64,000 bases of DNA from Geminocystis sp. NIES-3709 (GTDB lineage: Bacteria; Cyanobacteriota; Cyanobacteriia; Cyanobacteriales; Cyanobacteriaceae). Position numbers and translations under genes: made by a program. The first letter of the stretch is position 1. Each line of letters begins with the position of its first letter. Of this stretch, positions 30,016-38,900 are shown one piece after another. Under the pieces are notes generated by a model. The model saw only the letters and a list, made by a program, of their open reading frames with translations, did not search any database and was not told the DNA's origin. The stretch covers positions 1,116,001 to 1,180,000 of the forward strand of contig NZ_AP014821.1 in the NCBI RefSeq assembly GCF_001548115.1, written 5' to 3'.

Positions 30016-30522
30016 TTATTTTTTTCGAGAAAAGAATAAGGCTGTACCGACAAAACCCCAAACACCTGTTAATGCCATCATTAATTTTTGCTTCATTGTG
30101 GGAGATGAATGTAGGGATTCAGGTTGAGATTTAACGATGTTTTTATTTTCTGAAGGTGAAGAAGAATTTTCTGGTTGTGGATTACTAGATGATAACTCGA
30201 TCGGGATATTAAGAACATCACCATGGCCTGCCGATCTCACTTTAACAGTCCAATCTCCTTTTTGGGAATAATCAGGAAAAAACATTAATTTTCCTTCGTC
30301 ATCAGTAGTAGAAGTTAACCAAGGTTGATTTGGATTATTAGGAGAATAAATCACTACTTGAGCATTTGTCATGGGATTTCCATTCTCGAATTTGGCTTGA
30401 ATTTCGATCGCTTCTTTAGGATGATAATTAATTAAAACACCATGAGCTAAAACTTTTTCTGAACTTGTCCCGAAAATAACCATTAAACCCAAACTAATTG
30501 TTGATAATTTTCGATATGTCAT
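30016..30522 (-). CDS. Exported carboxypeptidase-regulatory-like protein with C-terminal anchor
   Basis: From ATG at 30522 (preceded by TAGGAG) the product is 168 residues. The signal peptide (TISLGLMVIFGTSSEKVLAH) is followed by a ~90-residue beta-sandwich-like domain (HPKEAIEIQAKFENGNPMTN; QVVIYSPNNPNQPW; DDEGKLMFFPDYSQKGDWTV), the style of carboxypeptidase-regulatory/DUF4198 domains. A Ser/Pro/Asn-rich linker and a C-terminal membrane helix then basic residues (GVWGFVGTALFFSRKK) follow. In many cyanobacteria such proteins sit near cobalt/nickel transport genes, but none is adjacent here. The 22-codon-longer ATG start at 30588 would bury the signal peptide. Confidence 0.7.
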   Translation of the reverse strand: MTYRKLSTISLGLMVIFGTSSEKVLAHGVLINYHPKEAIEIQAKFENGNPMTNAQVVIYSPNNPNQPWLTSTTDDEGKLMFFPDYSQKGDWTVKVRSAGHGDVLNIPIELSSSNPQPENSSSPSENKNIVKSQPESLHSSPTMKQKLMMALTGVWGFVGTALFFSRKK

Positions 30523-30790
30523 TGTTAATTTTCTCCTAAAGATTTTTAACTCTCCGCCCCAAGTGAAAATCTTATTAACACTTTCCATGAGAATAAAAAC
30601 TTCATTAATAATTTATCGTTACTATTCAATCATCAAACAAACTTTATTTTTTTTCAATGCCTCTCTAGGGTATGAATAGTGAATAATGCAGAATAAACGT
30701 AACGAAATATTGCTAAGAACTAGGTAGAATAGGGCGATCGCCTTAAACTAAGAAAATGGTAATTATTTAATCAACTTATAATATTTAACT

Positions 30791-31783
30791 ATGTTTCCAA
30801 TTAATCGTCCCCGTCGTTTGCGTCAAAATCCCCAACTGCGACGCATGGTACAAGAAACCATATTAACTGCTAATGATTTAATTTATCCCTTATTTGCCAT
30901 ACCCGGAAATGCGATCGCCAAAGAAGTAATATCCATGCCCGGAGTATATCAACTATCTGTTGATAAAATTGTTGAAGAAGCCAAAGAAGTTTATGATTTA
31001 GGTATTCCAGCTATTATCTTATTTGGTATTCCCACCGATAAAGATAATGATGCCACCGGTGCATGGCACGATTGCGGAATCGTTCAAAAAGCGGCTACCG
31101 CCGTCAAAGAAGCAGTGCCCGATTTAATCGTGATTGCCGATACCTGTCTTTGTGAATATACTCCTCATGGGCATTGTGGTTATTTAGAAGTAGGAGACTT
31201 AGCTGGAAGAGTATTAAATGATCCTACCCTTGAGTTACTCAAGAAAACGGCTGTTTCCCAAGCCAAAGCGGGGGCAGATATTATCGCCCCTTCCGGTATG
31301 ATGGATGGTTTTGTTACTTCCATTCGTGAGGCTTTAGACGAGGCTGGTTTTGAAAACACCCCAATTCTTTCCTATGCCGCCAAATATGCATCTGCTTATT
31401 ATGGCCCCTTCCGAGATGCCGCCGAATCTGCCCCTAGTCATGGCGATCGTCGAACTTATCAGATGAACCCCGGCAACGCCATTGAAGCCCTCAAAGAAGT
31501 GGAATTAGACATAGCTGAAGGTGCAGATATGTTGATGGTAAAACCAGCTTTGTCCTATATGGATATAATTTGGCGTGTTAAGGAAATAACTAATTTACCC
31601 GTAGCCGCCTATAACGTATCAGGGGAATATTCAATGATAAAAGCGGCAGCGCTTAACGGTTGGATAGACGAGAAAAAAGTAACCCTTGAAACTTTAACCA
31701 GTTTTAAACGTGCTGGGGCAGATTTGATTTTAACTTATCACGCTAAAGATGCTGTGCGTTGGTTAAACGAAGTCACTTTTTAG
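30791..31783 (+). CDS. hemB: Porphobilinogen synthase (delta-aminolevulinic acid dehydratase)
   Basis: HemB joins two 5-aminolevulinate molecules into porphobilinogen, an early common step to heme, chlorophyll and bilins. The 330-residue protein shows [20 protein letters not shown] with the three metal-binding cysteines of the zinc type. The Schiff-base lysines lie in [20 protein letters not shown] and [14 protein letters not shown], and the end is [18 protein letters not shown]. Start, length and motifs are all regular. It is convergent with ccmO across a run of palindromes. Confidence 0.98.
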   Translation: MFPINRPRRLRQNPQLRRMVQETILTANDLIYPLFAIPGNAIAKEVISMPGVYQLSVDKIVEEAKEVYDLGIPAIILFGIPTDKDNDATGAWHDCGIVQKAATAVKEAVPDLIVIADTCLCEYTPHGHCGYLEVGDLAGRVLNDPTLELLKKTAVSQAKAGADIIAPSGMMDGFVTSIREALDEAGFENTPILSYAAKYASAYYGPFRDAAESAPSHGDRRTYQMNPGNAIEALKEVELDIAEGADMLMVKPALSYMDIIWRVKEITNLPVAAYNVSGEYSMIKAAALNGWIDEKKVTLETLTSFKRAGADLILTYHAKDAVRWLNEVTF

Positions 31784-31803
31784 TCAGTATCAAGATAAAA
31801 ATT

Positions 31804-31855
31804 ATCAATTGACAATTGATCCATTCAGGGTTTAAACCCTCCCCTTTTTAAGGGG
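31804..31855. terminator. Cluster of three palindromes between convergent hemB and ccmO
   Basis: Three adjacent inverted repeats, ATCAATTGACAATTGAT (31804-31820), AGGGTTTAAACCCT (31827-31840) and CCCCTTTTTAAGGGG (31841-31855), lie between two converging genes. They probably act as transcription-end structures, although a classical U-run follows none of them on the correct strand. Confidence 0.45.
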
Positions 31856-31893
31856 AAAAAAATAAAAGTTTCACCTTTGATAATTCAATCCTC

Positions 31894-32706
31894 TTATACA
31901 TCTTCTTCGTTATTAGATGGTAATTCCAAAACTGATTCTAGCTCAGCTTTCTGTTGTACCTTCTCTCTTGTTTCAAAAGTGAGGGGGATTTTTTCTAACT
32001 CAGGTAATGCTACTAATTTGCGTCGTTGTTGAGTTCGTTGTTGAGTGGTAAATATTGGTAAAGGTTGTTCTTTTTCTTGTTGATCTAACCAATAACTAGC
32101 TACAGGTAAAGTATGTTCTAAATCTTCCAATAAACGAGGAATAATCATCACTGAGTTTAATTCACCAATTCTTTCGGCTTCTGCCATTCCTGCTTCGATC
32201 GCCACTGCCACATTAGCCACAGATCCTCTTATAATAGCAGTACATAATCCAGCCCCGATCGTTTCATAGGAAGCTAATTGTACATCCGCAGATTTTAGCA
32301 TAGCATCTGCTGCGCCCACCATGGCAGGAAATCCTTTCGTTTCAATTAGGCCGATCGATCGGTTACTTAATCGACTATAACCTCGTTGTTTTTGTGCCAT
32401 CTCCACTAAACGACTACCAATAGGAAATATTGCTTCTAAATTGGGCATTGGACGGGCAATAACTAATTTAGTATGTAATTGTCCTATTTGCTCGGCCATT
32501 TTCGCCCCTTCTTCCACTGCTAAACGTACATCTGCAATATTTCCTCGCACAATCGCAGTACAATGACCCGCTCCAATTTTTTCGTAGCCTACTAGCATCA
32601 CCTCCGCCGATTTTAACATCATATCAGCTGTACCTACGATCGCAGGGAAACTGTAGGTAGAAACTAAACCAAGAGCGCTATCGGGACTTATATGCCTATG
32701 TCTCAT
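31894..32706 (-). CDS. ccmO: Carboxysome shell protein CcmO (tandem BMC domains)
   Basis: CcmO is a pseudohexamer-forming shell protein of the beta-carboxysome with two bacterial-microcompartment domains. Domain 1 spans ~10-95 (ALGLVSTYSFPAIVGTADMM; GAGHCTAIVRGNIADVRLAV) and domain 2 ~115-200 (SIGLIETKGFPAMVGAADAM; GAGLCTAIIRGSVANVAVAI). The 270-residue length and the charged C-terminal tail are usual. The other ccm genes are not in the window. In many beta-cyanobacteria ccmO lies apart from ccmKLMN, so this isolation is not odd. Confidence 0.95.
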   Translation of the reverse strand: MRHRHISPDSALGLVSTYSFPAIVGTADMMLKSAEVMLVGYEKIGAGHCTAIVRGNIADVRLAVEEGAKMAEQIGQLHTKLVIARPMPNLEAIFPIGSRLVEMAQKQRGYSRLSNRSIGLIETKGFPAMVGAADAMLKSADVQLASYETIGAGLCTAIIRGSVANVAVAIEAGMAEAERIGELNSVMIIPRLLEDLEHTLPVASYWLDQQEKEQPLPIFTTQQRTQQRRKLVALPELEKIPLTFETREKVQQKAELESVLELPSNNEEDV

Positions 32707-33098
32707 GAAGGGTAACGAAAAATGTAGATTAAAACAAAACAGTTAAGATTTTCTTAATCTTAGCTATTCTTCAATCATACATTGATTCTGAGTAATTAAC
32801 AATAGAGGATTCCAGTAAAGGAGGAAAATAGATAGAAAAAAACAGGGAATAACGATCGTAATTGATGATTTATTCCCCTAAATTGATTTTATTTTAAATT
32901 TTTGAAGATATTGAATTAATAATTGAAAATAGGAGAAAGGATTTCGGCTTTAGGCAATAATCGATTTTATCCGGTGGTGAAGTACATAAATAAAATGAAG
33001 GTTTTAAATTCTTTCAACTATGGAAAATTAAAAATTTGTTATTCTACACTTTACCTACGGCATTTTGACCCTGTCCACCTATACCCCTTCTCTTTCGA
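32707..33098. other. Intergenic region between ccmO and urtA
   Basis: This 392-bp spacer holds the ccmO promoter side and the urtA 3' region. It contains the urtA terminator hairpin described separately and AT-rich DNA otherwise. No ORF or RNA gene is evident. Confidence 0.45.
32835..32878 (-). terminator. Rho-independent terminator downstream of urtA
   Basis: On the minus strand GGGAATAA and TTATTCCC form an 8-bp stem with a ~17-nt loop, followed by TGTTTTTTTC. It lies ~220 bp after the urtA stop, so the 3' UTR would be long. Confidence 0.6.
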
Positions 33099-34412
33099 CT
33101 AACTTACTTTAAATTTACCACCCTTAGCAGGATCAGTCCAATCACAAGAATAACCTTTCGTTTCTGCTACAAATTGGTTCCAAGGTACAGCATCAAGAGG
33201 GCCATCAGTAGCATATACAATGTCAAACAATCCATCATCTCTGACTTGTCCAATACGAACAGTTTTAGAAATGTGATGATTCGGTAGCATTTTAACGGCT
33301 CCATGAGGTGCAGCAAATTCTTGTCCGACAGCAGCCATTCTTACTTTTTCTATATCATCGACACCACCGGCTGCTTCAACCGCTTGTTTCCAAAGATATA
33401 CCATAGTATAAGCCGCTTCCATGGGATCATTAACGACTCGATCTTGACCATATTCTGCTTTGAAAGCCTCCACGAATTTCGTATTTTCAGGACTCTCAAC
33501 AGTTTGAAAATAGTTCCATGCGGCATAATGTCCTTTAAGATACTCAACACCAATTTGTTGTACTTCTTCTTCGGCAATACTAACGGACATAACAGGGTAT
33601 TTATCGGGGGTTAAACCGGCGGCCTGAATCTGTTTGAAGAAAGCGACGTTACTGTCACCGTTAAGACTATTAAAAATTACTCCTCCATTGGGTAAAGCGC
33701 TTTTAAGTTTAGTAATAATAGGGGTAACTTCAGTATTTCCTAATGGTAAATAATCTTCTCCTACAACTTTACCGCCTTTAGCTTCTAATTGAGCTTTAAT
33801 AATTGTGTTTGCAGTACGAGGGAAAACATAGTCTGAACCGACTAAGAAAAATTCTTTACCTTTGTTTTCTAATAACCAATCTACTGCTGGTTCAATTTGT
33901 TGATTAGGTGCGGCTCCAGTGTAAAATATGTTTTTTGAACATTCTTGACCTTCGTATTGTACAGGATACCAGAGCATATGATTTTTGGACTCAAACACTG
34001 GTAATACTGCTTTACGACTAGCAGATGTCCAACAACCGAACACTGTAGCTACTTTATCTTGATCTATTAATTTATTCGCTTTTTCTGCAAAAGTATCCCA
34101 GTTCGACTGGCCATCTTCCACAATGGCTTCTATTTGTTTACCTAAAACACCTCCAGAAGCATTAATTTCTTTGATAGCCAATTTTTCGGCATCAACTACG
34201 CTAGTTTCACTAATTGCCATCGTACCGCTCAAGGAGTGTAAAATCCCCACTTTAATCGTATCTCCACTGGGGGGGGGAGTTTCTGTGGGAGTTGTGGTGG
34301 TAGCCGTATCATCCGCCGGGGGAGGAGCATCAGCACAGGCTTTCAATAATAAACTCGTACCTAAAGTCGCTGAACCGTATAAGAGAAATTTTCTTCTACC
34401 AAGTCTGGACAT
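33099..34412 (-). CDS. urtA: Urea ABC transporter substrate-binding protein UrtA
   Basis: UrtA captures urea in the periplasm for the UrtBCDE importer. The 437-residue protein begins [21 protein letters not shown], a twin-arginine-like start with a lipobox (LLKA-Cys), so it is probably a lipoprotein. A Thr/Pro linker follows. The binding fold shows [20 protein letters not shown] and [20 protein letters not shown], both UrtA-typical. urtBCDE are not downstream; the next gene is ccmO on the same strand after a terminator. An NtcA-type promoter upstream fits nitrogen control. A nine-C run sits in the linker coding region. Confidence 0.95.
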   Translation of the reverse strand: MSRLGRRKFLLYGSATLGTSLLLKACADAPPPADDTATTTTPTETPPPSGDTIKVGILHSLSGTMAISETSVVDAEKLAIKEINASGGVLGKQIEAIVEDGQSNWDTFAEKANKLIDQDKVATVFGCWTSASRKAVLPVFESKNHMLWYPVQYEGQECSKNIFYTGAAPNQQIEPAVDWLLENKGKEFFLVGSDYVFPRTANTIIKAQLEAKGGKVVGEDYLPLGNTEVTPIITKLKSALPNGGVIFNSLNGDSNVAFFKQIQAAGLTPDKYPVMSVSIAEEEVQQIGVEYLKGHYAAWNYFQTVESPENTKFVEAFKAEYGQDRVVNDPMEAAYTMVYLWKQAVEAAGGVDDIEKVRMAAVGQEFAAPHGAVKMLPNHHISKTVRIGQVRDDGLFDIVYATDGPLDAVPWNQFVAETKGYSCDWTDPAKGGKFKVS

Positions 34413-34450
34413 GATTTAATTCTTGCTATTTTTCTGTGTTAGACTTACTC

Positions 34451-34492
34451 ATGGTAAAGATAAGGTTAATGAAATTTTGTATCCTAGGATAC
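34451..34492 (-). promoter_or_regulatory. NtcA-activated promoter of urtA
   Basis: GTATCCTAGGATAC (34479-34492) is a perfect palindrome matching the NtcA consensus GTA-N8-TAC. On the minus strand it is followed after 21 nt by TACCAT (34451-34456), a -10 box of the TAN3T type. That spacing is the canonical class II arrangement for NtcA activation. The predicted start site lies ~30 nt before the urtA ATG. Confidence 0.85.
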
Positions 34493-34562
34493 TTTTTTTT
34501 GTTTGCTGTTAGTAGTAAAGATGTAACTATTTTTTTAAAAGATTTTAGTTTTCGATCGATTT

Positions 34563-35213
34563 GTGAAAAAAATAAGTTTAGTTGTGAAAAATCAGTTAAT
34601 TGTTTTAACCTTAATTTGTATAATAATTTCTGGAATTACCATCTTTTTCATGGGAGGTATTGATCCTCAATTATTAAATAATATTTTAACAAAATTAGGA
34701 ATATTTGCCCCGATAATTTATATTTTTCTCTACATTTTAGCCACTATTTTACTTGTGCCTTCTACTCCTTTAAATTTAAGTGGAGGTTTAATTTTTGGTT
34801 TTTGGTGGGGACTTCTTTGGACTTCGATCGGTGCTATAATCGCAGGAGTAGTAAGTTTTGCTTATGCAAGATATTTAGGTAGAAATTGGGTTAAAAAAAG
34901 ATTTGGGATTCATCTACAAAAATTAGATAAAGAGATAAAAAAAGGAGGTATGGGTTATATTTTTGCGATTCGTTTATTACCTCTTATTCCTTATGGTATA
35001 GTTAATTTTAGTGCTGGTTTAACATCAGTTAAAGAAAAAGACTATTTTTTCGGTACAATTTTCGGTACAATTCCAGGTATTTTGCCTTTTGTTATGATGG
35101 GTGCAGGATTTTCTTCAATAAGTAAAGGAGATATGTTAACTATGACTATTTCTCTAGGTTTAATTGGATTATTAGTTGGTATCGCTACATGGTACAAAAA
35201 AAAGAACACTTAA
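34563..35213 (+). CDS. TVP38/TMEM64 family (VTT domain) membrane protein
   Basis: The 216-residue membrane protein is of the DedA/SNARE-associated superfamily. It has about six hydrophobic segments and the family motif GGLIFGFWWGLLWTSIGAII (residues ~75-94), followed by AYARYLGRNWVKKRFG and RLLPLIPYGIVNFSAG. Relatives are implicated in lipid scrambling. The start is taken as GTG at 34563. The gene is divergent from urtA, and the NtcA palindrome lies ~70 bp upstream, so it could also influence this gene (inference). Confidence 0.88.
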   Translation: MKKISLVVKNQLIVLTLICIIISGITIFFMGGIDPQLLNNILTKLGIFAPIIYIFLYILATILLVPSTPLNLSGGLIFGFWWGLLWTSIGAIIAGVVSFAYARYLGRNWVKKRFGIHLQKLDKEIKKGGMGYIFAIRLLPLIPYGIVNFSAGLTSVKEKDYFFGTIFGTIPGILPFVMMGAGFSSISKGDMLTMTISLGLIGLLVGIATWYKKKNT

Positions 35214-35322
35214 AAATATCGCTTTTACAAAATTAAAATAAAAATTGATTATAGATACTAAACTATAAATTTTATTCGAGATTTTTTATACCTTAATTTA
35301 TATAAAAAGTTTAATCTTAAAT

Positions 35323-35337
35323 GTGGGCAATGCCCAC
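35323..35337. terminator. Short palindrome between convergent genes
   Basis: GTGGGCAATGCCCAC is a near-perfect 15-bp hairpin between the converging TVP38 and membrane-protein genes. It may end transcription, but no clear U-run follows on either strand. The same motif is a recurrent small repeat in cyanobacterial genomes. Confidence 0.35.
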
Positions 35338-35343
35338 TCTATA

Positions 35344-35667
35344 TTATCCTAATTTATTATTTTCACTAAAAAGATTCTTAATTTTATCTATCCATTCCCA
35401 AATGTCTTCATAGGAAATTTTAAGTAAGGAAAGAATACCCACTAATATTAAAATCGAACCAAATAAAAAGTTATTATCGTATAAATATAAGCCAACAATA
35501 ACGATAAAATAAGGAGATAAAATACTACTAATTTTTTCTACCAATTTTAGGATCGACTGTTGTTCATTTGGCAATTCAGGAGTCATAGATTCGGGATTAT
35601 TTTTAATAATTAGATCTTGGACTTGAGGATTATTGACTTGTTTTTCTGGATTATTTTTACTAAACAT
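35344..35667 (-). CDS. Hypothetical membrane protein
   Basis: The 107-residue protein has a polar, Asn/Pro/Glu-rich N-terminal half and two hydrophobic segments (PYFIVIVGLYLYDNNFLFGS and ILILVGILSLLKI, about residues 51-84), ending in a charged tail. I do not recognise the family. Its gene lies just downstream of the next gene on the same strand with ~90 bp between them, so the two could share a transcript. Confidence 0.55.
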   Translation of the reverse strand: MFSKNNPEKQVNNPQVQDLIIKNNPESMTPELPNEQQSILKLVEKISSILSPYFIVIVGLYLYDNNFLFGSILILVGILSLLKISYEDIWEWIDKIKNLFSENNKLG

Positions 35668-35758
35668 AATTTGATTAAACTATTAAATATTTATAGTATG
35701 TCTTTTTAGGATTTATAATAATAAAAAACTCTAGTCTTCTTTACAAACTTATTGATTA

Positions 35759-37261
35759 TTATGGTAGCCAAAAATCAGGTAAAAAACTCTGACTTAGAGT
35801 ACTAATATTTTTATTAATTGTGCGCCCTATTTCGATATGAGGTTCATCTTTTTCTACGGGAATTATATTTGCTTGTTTGCCTTTATCAAAGTATTTTATT
35901 GTTTCGTTGGCGGCTTCTAAACCCGTAACGTAGGCTTTTTCTTGAGACCATGAACCATGATCAGTTATAATCCAGTCACCTCCCATAAATAAGTTAGGAA
36001 TACTTGTATTTACTCTCAATAGATGTTGATAGCTTCCGGGAGCGAAATGGGTGACTCCTTGAGATACTCTTACTACACTAAAATCAATAATCTCTGCATT
36101 GCCAAAGTCAGGAATACAGGTTGTTAAATCTCGATGTATTTTGTTGATAATTGCTTCGTCACTCATTGATAATAATTGATTGGCATGATAAAAATCAACC
36201 TCAATCACGCTTCCTTCTTCTTCCCTATATTTATCATGAAGAGTATTAAGATCAAAAAATGTCCAACCCGTAGTTGCATCAAAACCAAAACAAGCATTAG
36301 AAGGTAAGGGAATATTTATCCGCTTATTAAACCATAATCTAACTGCTAATACATCGATCGAGCTTAAGTTATTTAAGTTACGAAATTCTTGATATTTATT
36401 CAAATTAGCACTATTATTGACAATTTTTTTGATTCCTGCCACACTTAGTCCGGAAATCACGGCTTCTGCCTCGAAAACTTCTTCTTGGCACACAACACCT
36501 GTGGCTTTTCCTTCTTTGTCGAGAAGAATATCAGTTACTTTTTTATTTGTGAGAATTTTGCCCCCCAATTCACTGATTTTTTCTACCCAAGGCTGAAAAA
36601 TTTTTTCTCCCACTGTACCACGACACCAGACTACATCAAAATTAGGTTGATGGGCAAGAATAAAATAATATAGCATTCCTAAAGCAGCCGCCGCACTACA
36701 TTGCTCTCCGGGGGCGAACAAACCAACTAAGAGCATAGGTTCAAAAGATTCTCGATATAATCTTTCTGATACCCCATATTGTCTAAATAATTCTCTTGCT
36801 GTTACTTTATCGTATCTTTGCCATGCTTCATGAGAGTTATCAAAATCTATCAAAGCATACATTAATGGTAATGCAGAAATTCGATCGAGCAAAGGTAAAC
36901 GGTAAAATTCTGGATAAAGAAAAGTACCTAAAGGAGAAGGTAACAAGGGTTTTTCTTGAAAAATGGGGGATGATGTTTCTAAACCAAAAGGAGAGTATTG
37001 ATTTGAGCGGGTAAAAGGGGTAAAAGGATGTAATTTCAATTCTCTTACTAAACGAAAAATATTTTGATAAGGATACCAAAAACCATGTATTCCAGCTTCG
37101 ACACTTCTTCCTTGAGGGGTTTTCCATCCTGCGACTAATCCACCAGCATAGGGGGATGCTTCTAACAAAGTTACATCATAGCCTTGCTTAACCAGATGAT
37201 AAGTTGCACCTAAACCAGCCCAACCGGCACCAATTACAACGATTTTCTTGTTTCCTGACAT
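35759..37261 (-). CDS. FAD-dependent oxidoreductase, carotenoid desaturase-like
   Basis: The 500-residue flavin enzyme is of the amine oxidase/phytoene desaturase superfamily. The dinucleotide-binding start is VIGAGWAGLGATYHLVKQGY, followed by VTLLEASPYAGGLVAGW. The C-terminal FAD contact is in NLFMGGDWIITDHGSWSQEKAYVTGLEAA (split here by domain, positions ~423-451). The middle part (AGIHGFWYPYQNIFRLVREL) is like zeta-carotene desaturase relatives. Cyanobacteria carry several such paralogs, and I cannot say which carotenoid or quinone is oxidised. No other pigment-synthesis genes are next to it. Confidence 0.85.
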   Translation of the reverse strand: MSGNKKIVVIGAGWAGLGATYHLVKQGYDVTLLEASPYAGGLVAGWKTPQGRSVEAGIHGFWYPYQNIFRLVRELKLHPFTPFTRSNQYSPFGLETSSPIFQEKPLLPSPLGTFLYPEFYRLPLLDRISALPLMYALIDFDNSHEAWQRYDKVTARELFRQYGVSERLYRESFEPMLLVGLFAPGEQCSAAAALGMLYYFILAHQPNFDVVWCRGTVGEKIFQPWVEKISELGGKILTNKKVTDILLDKEGKATGVVCQEEVFEAEAVISGLSVAGIKKIVNNSANLNKYQEFRNLNNLSSIDVLAVRLWFNKRINIPLPSNACFGFDATTGWTFFDLNTLHDKYREEEGSVIEVDFYHANQLLSMSDEAIINKIHRDLTTCIPDFGNAEIIDFSVVRVSQGVTHFAPGSYQHLLRVNTSIPNLFMGGDWIITDHGSWSQEKAYVTGLEAANETIKYFDKGKQANIIPVEKDEPHIEIGRTINKNISTLSQSFLPDFWLP

Positions 37262-37416
37262 TACGGATAAATTAATAAGTGAGGGAAGAATCGCCCTTCA
37301 TCATTAGTTGTGATTAACAAATGACAAATGACATTCAATTTTGATAGTTATTTCTAATTGTAGTTGACATAAAATTTCTAACCTAACTCCTAAAACCTCT
37401 CAATAACTAAAGTCCG

Positions 37417-38058
37417 TTATCTGTTTAAAACTATATTAGAAAATTGATATTCGGTGATAGTGGGTTGTCCATTTTCTTCACCGGTAATGCGACGATTTGT
37501 GAGAATATAATAACCGTCAATTTTTTCAAAGGTGTCATGAAAAACCGTTTTATTCCCTTTGGGTTGTTTAGTTTCAATATCTAGGTAAATAGAATCATAA
37601 CCCTGAGACAGATAACCCTCATCGGTGTTAAGAATGTCAAAAGTATTAATAGCTACGATCGAGTTACCGATTTTACGATACACAAAAGATACTGTATTAT
37701 TATGTACTTTATATTTGTTGCCTTGTCCAGCACCACCGACAATGATTTCGATCGCACCGTTGTCATCTTTTGTACCAAAGGTAAAAGTATTTTCACCGTG
37801 ACTTTTCTCGAAACTATGATTAACTCGGTGAATAGTTATTTCCCATAATTGTCCATGAATTGCTTTTTTGGCTAACTCATCTTCTATTTCTGAAATCCCA
37901 AACTCTAAATTGGATTTAATTTCGCCCTTAGCAGTATAAGTACCTTGAGAATTTTTTAAGGTAATGTCACAGGTATAGCCCGGAAAATTCTTATCCCAAG
38001 TATAACGATTTTCGTAAGCCAATCGAAAAAGCTCTTCTGCTGTAAGTGTTAGTGTCAT
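37417..38058 (-). CDS. DUF3386 family protein
   Basis: The 213-residue soluble protein fits the cyanobacteria/plant DUF3386 family. It contains AEELFRLAYENRYTWDKNFP, GEIKSNLEFGISEIEDELAK, and the later YDSIYLDIETKQPKG and DTFEKIDGYYILTNRRI. The length is usual and there is no signal peptide. The function is not established. It follows the oxidoreductase gene on the same strand but ~155 bp away. Confidence 0.8.
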   Translation of the reverse strand: MTLTLTAEELFRLAYENRYTWDKNFPGYTCDITLKNSQGTYTAKGEIKSNLEFGISEIEDELAKKAIHGQLWEITIHRVNHSFEKSHGENTFTFGTKDDNGAIEIIVGGAGQGNKYKVHNNTVSFVYRKIGNSIVAINTFDILNTDEGYLSQGYDSIYLDIETKQPKGNKTVFHDTFEKIDGYYILTNRRITGEENGQPTITEYQFSNIVLNR

Positions 38059-38455
38059 TTTTTGTTTTACGATGTTTATTTAATATAATATTAGGAACTA
38101 AGTTATTAATTATTAGCTTTTTTTCATTGTACATCTTGTACATCAAATCTTTTTATGTAACTTAAGATTTTACAGATAAATTATTTTCTATGTTACGAAG
38201 ATTATTAATTAGATAATCTAAGACGCATTTAACTTACCTTCTTACTAAGACAATTGAGATGTTTGATATAGCGGCAAGCAACAGAATTCTTTTAAAAATG
38301 AGTGTTTTTTGTCAACTTTGGTGAATCAAGATATGAAAACTAAATTTATTTTATTTTTTGAGTAATTCAAAAATTAGTAAAAAGTTATAAAATTAAAATT
38401 CATAGCCTGAATCAGTAACCCCTCAAATAAAATTATTATAGATATTTTTTTATAG
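38059..38455. other. Intergenic region with an IS630 end remnant
   Basis: This ~400-bp AT-rich stretch separates the DUF3386 gene from a small membrane-protein gene. It contains a 24-bp remnant matching the end of the 28.6-kb IS element, described separately. No other gene is evident. Confidence 0.5.
38214..38237. repeat. Solo end of the 28.6-kb IS630 element
   Basis: TAATCTAAGACGCATTTAAC and the next TTAC match the left end of the IS at 28634-28657 with one difference over 24 bases. No matching opposite end or transposase is nearby, so this is an excision scar, a one-ended remnant or part of a deleted copy. Confidence 0.75.
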
Positions 38456-38605
38456 TTAAGAACGTAAATAACGAGAAAAATTATAATTAGTGTTTTGTAC
38501 TCTAGCTATTCTTTCTTGAGCAAAATTTCTCATAAAATCATGAGCAGGATAAGCCGCCATTAATACTATACTTAGAATAGTAATTCTTTGAATAAATTTA
38601 GACAT
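38456..38605 (-). CDS. Small single-helix membrane protein (49 aa)
   Basis: An ATG at 38605 with a good ribosome-binding site (AGGTGA, 8 bp upstream) opens a 49-codon frame. It starts MSKFIQRITILSIVLMAAYP and continues AHDFMRNFAQERIARVQNTN. The N-terminal half is a hydrophobic helix with a positively charged start, and the rest is polar and basic. The composition looks like a real protein rather than a chance frame. I know of no name for it. Confidence 0.55.
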   Translation of the reverse strand: MSKFIQRITILSIVLMAAYPAHDFMRNFAQERIARVQNTNYNFSRYLRS

Positions 38606-38900
38606 AATTCGTCACCTAATAAGGAAACCCAATGATTATTATTTATTAATTGGCATTATTCCTTCGCTCATTTATTACTGAAAATGTTAATCAGTTTTTA
38701 TTAAAAATGCTTTGATAATCATAACATAAACAAATTATATTGGAGAAAAAAGTTACCCATATAAATAATTCTTCTCACTTTTCCCTTTTCCCAAATCCCC
38801 TCTCGTCACCGAGAATTTATGATAGAGATGCAAGATCTAAATCTTACATAGAATGGCTATAGTAATAGATTAACAAAAAATATTATACGGCATTGAAAAT

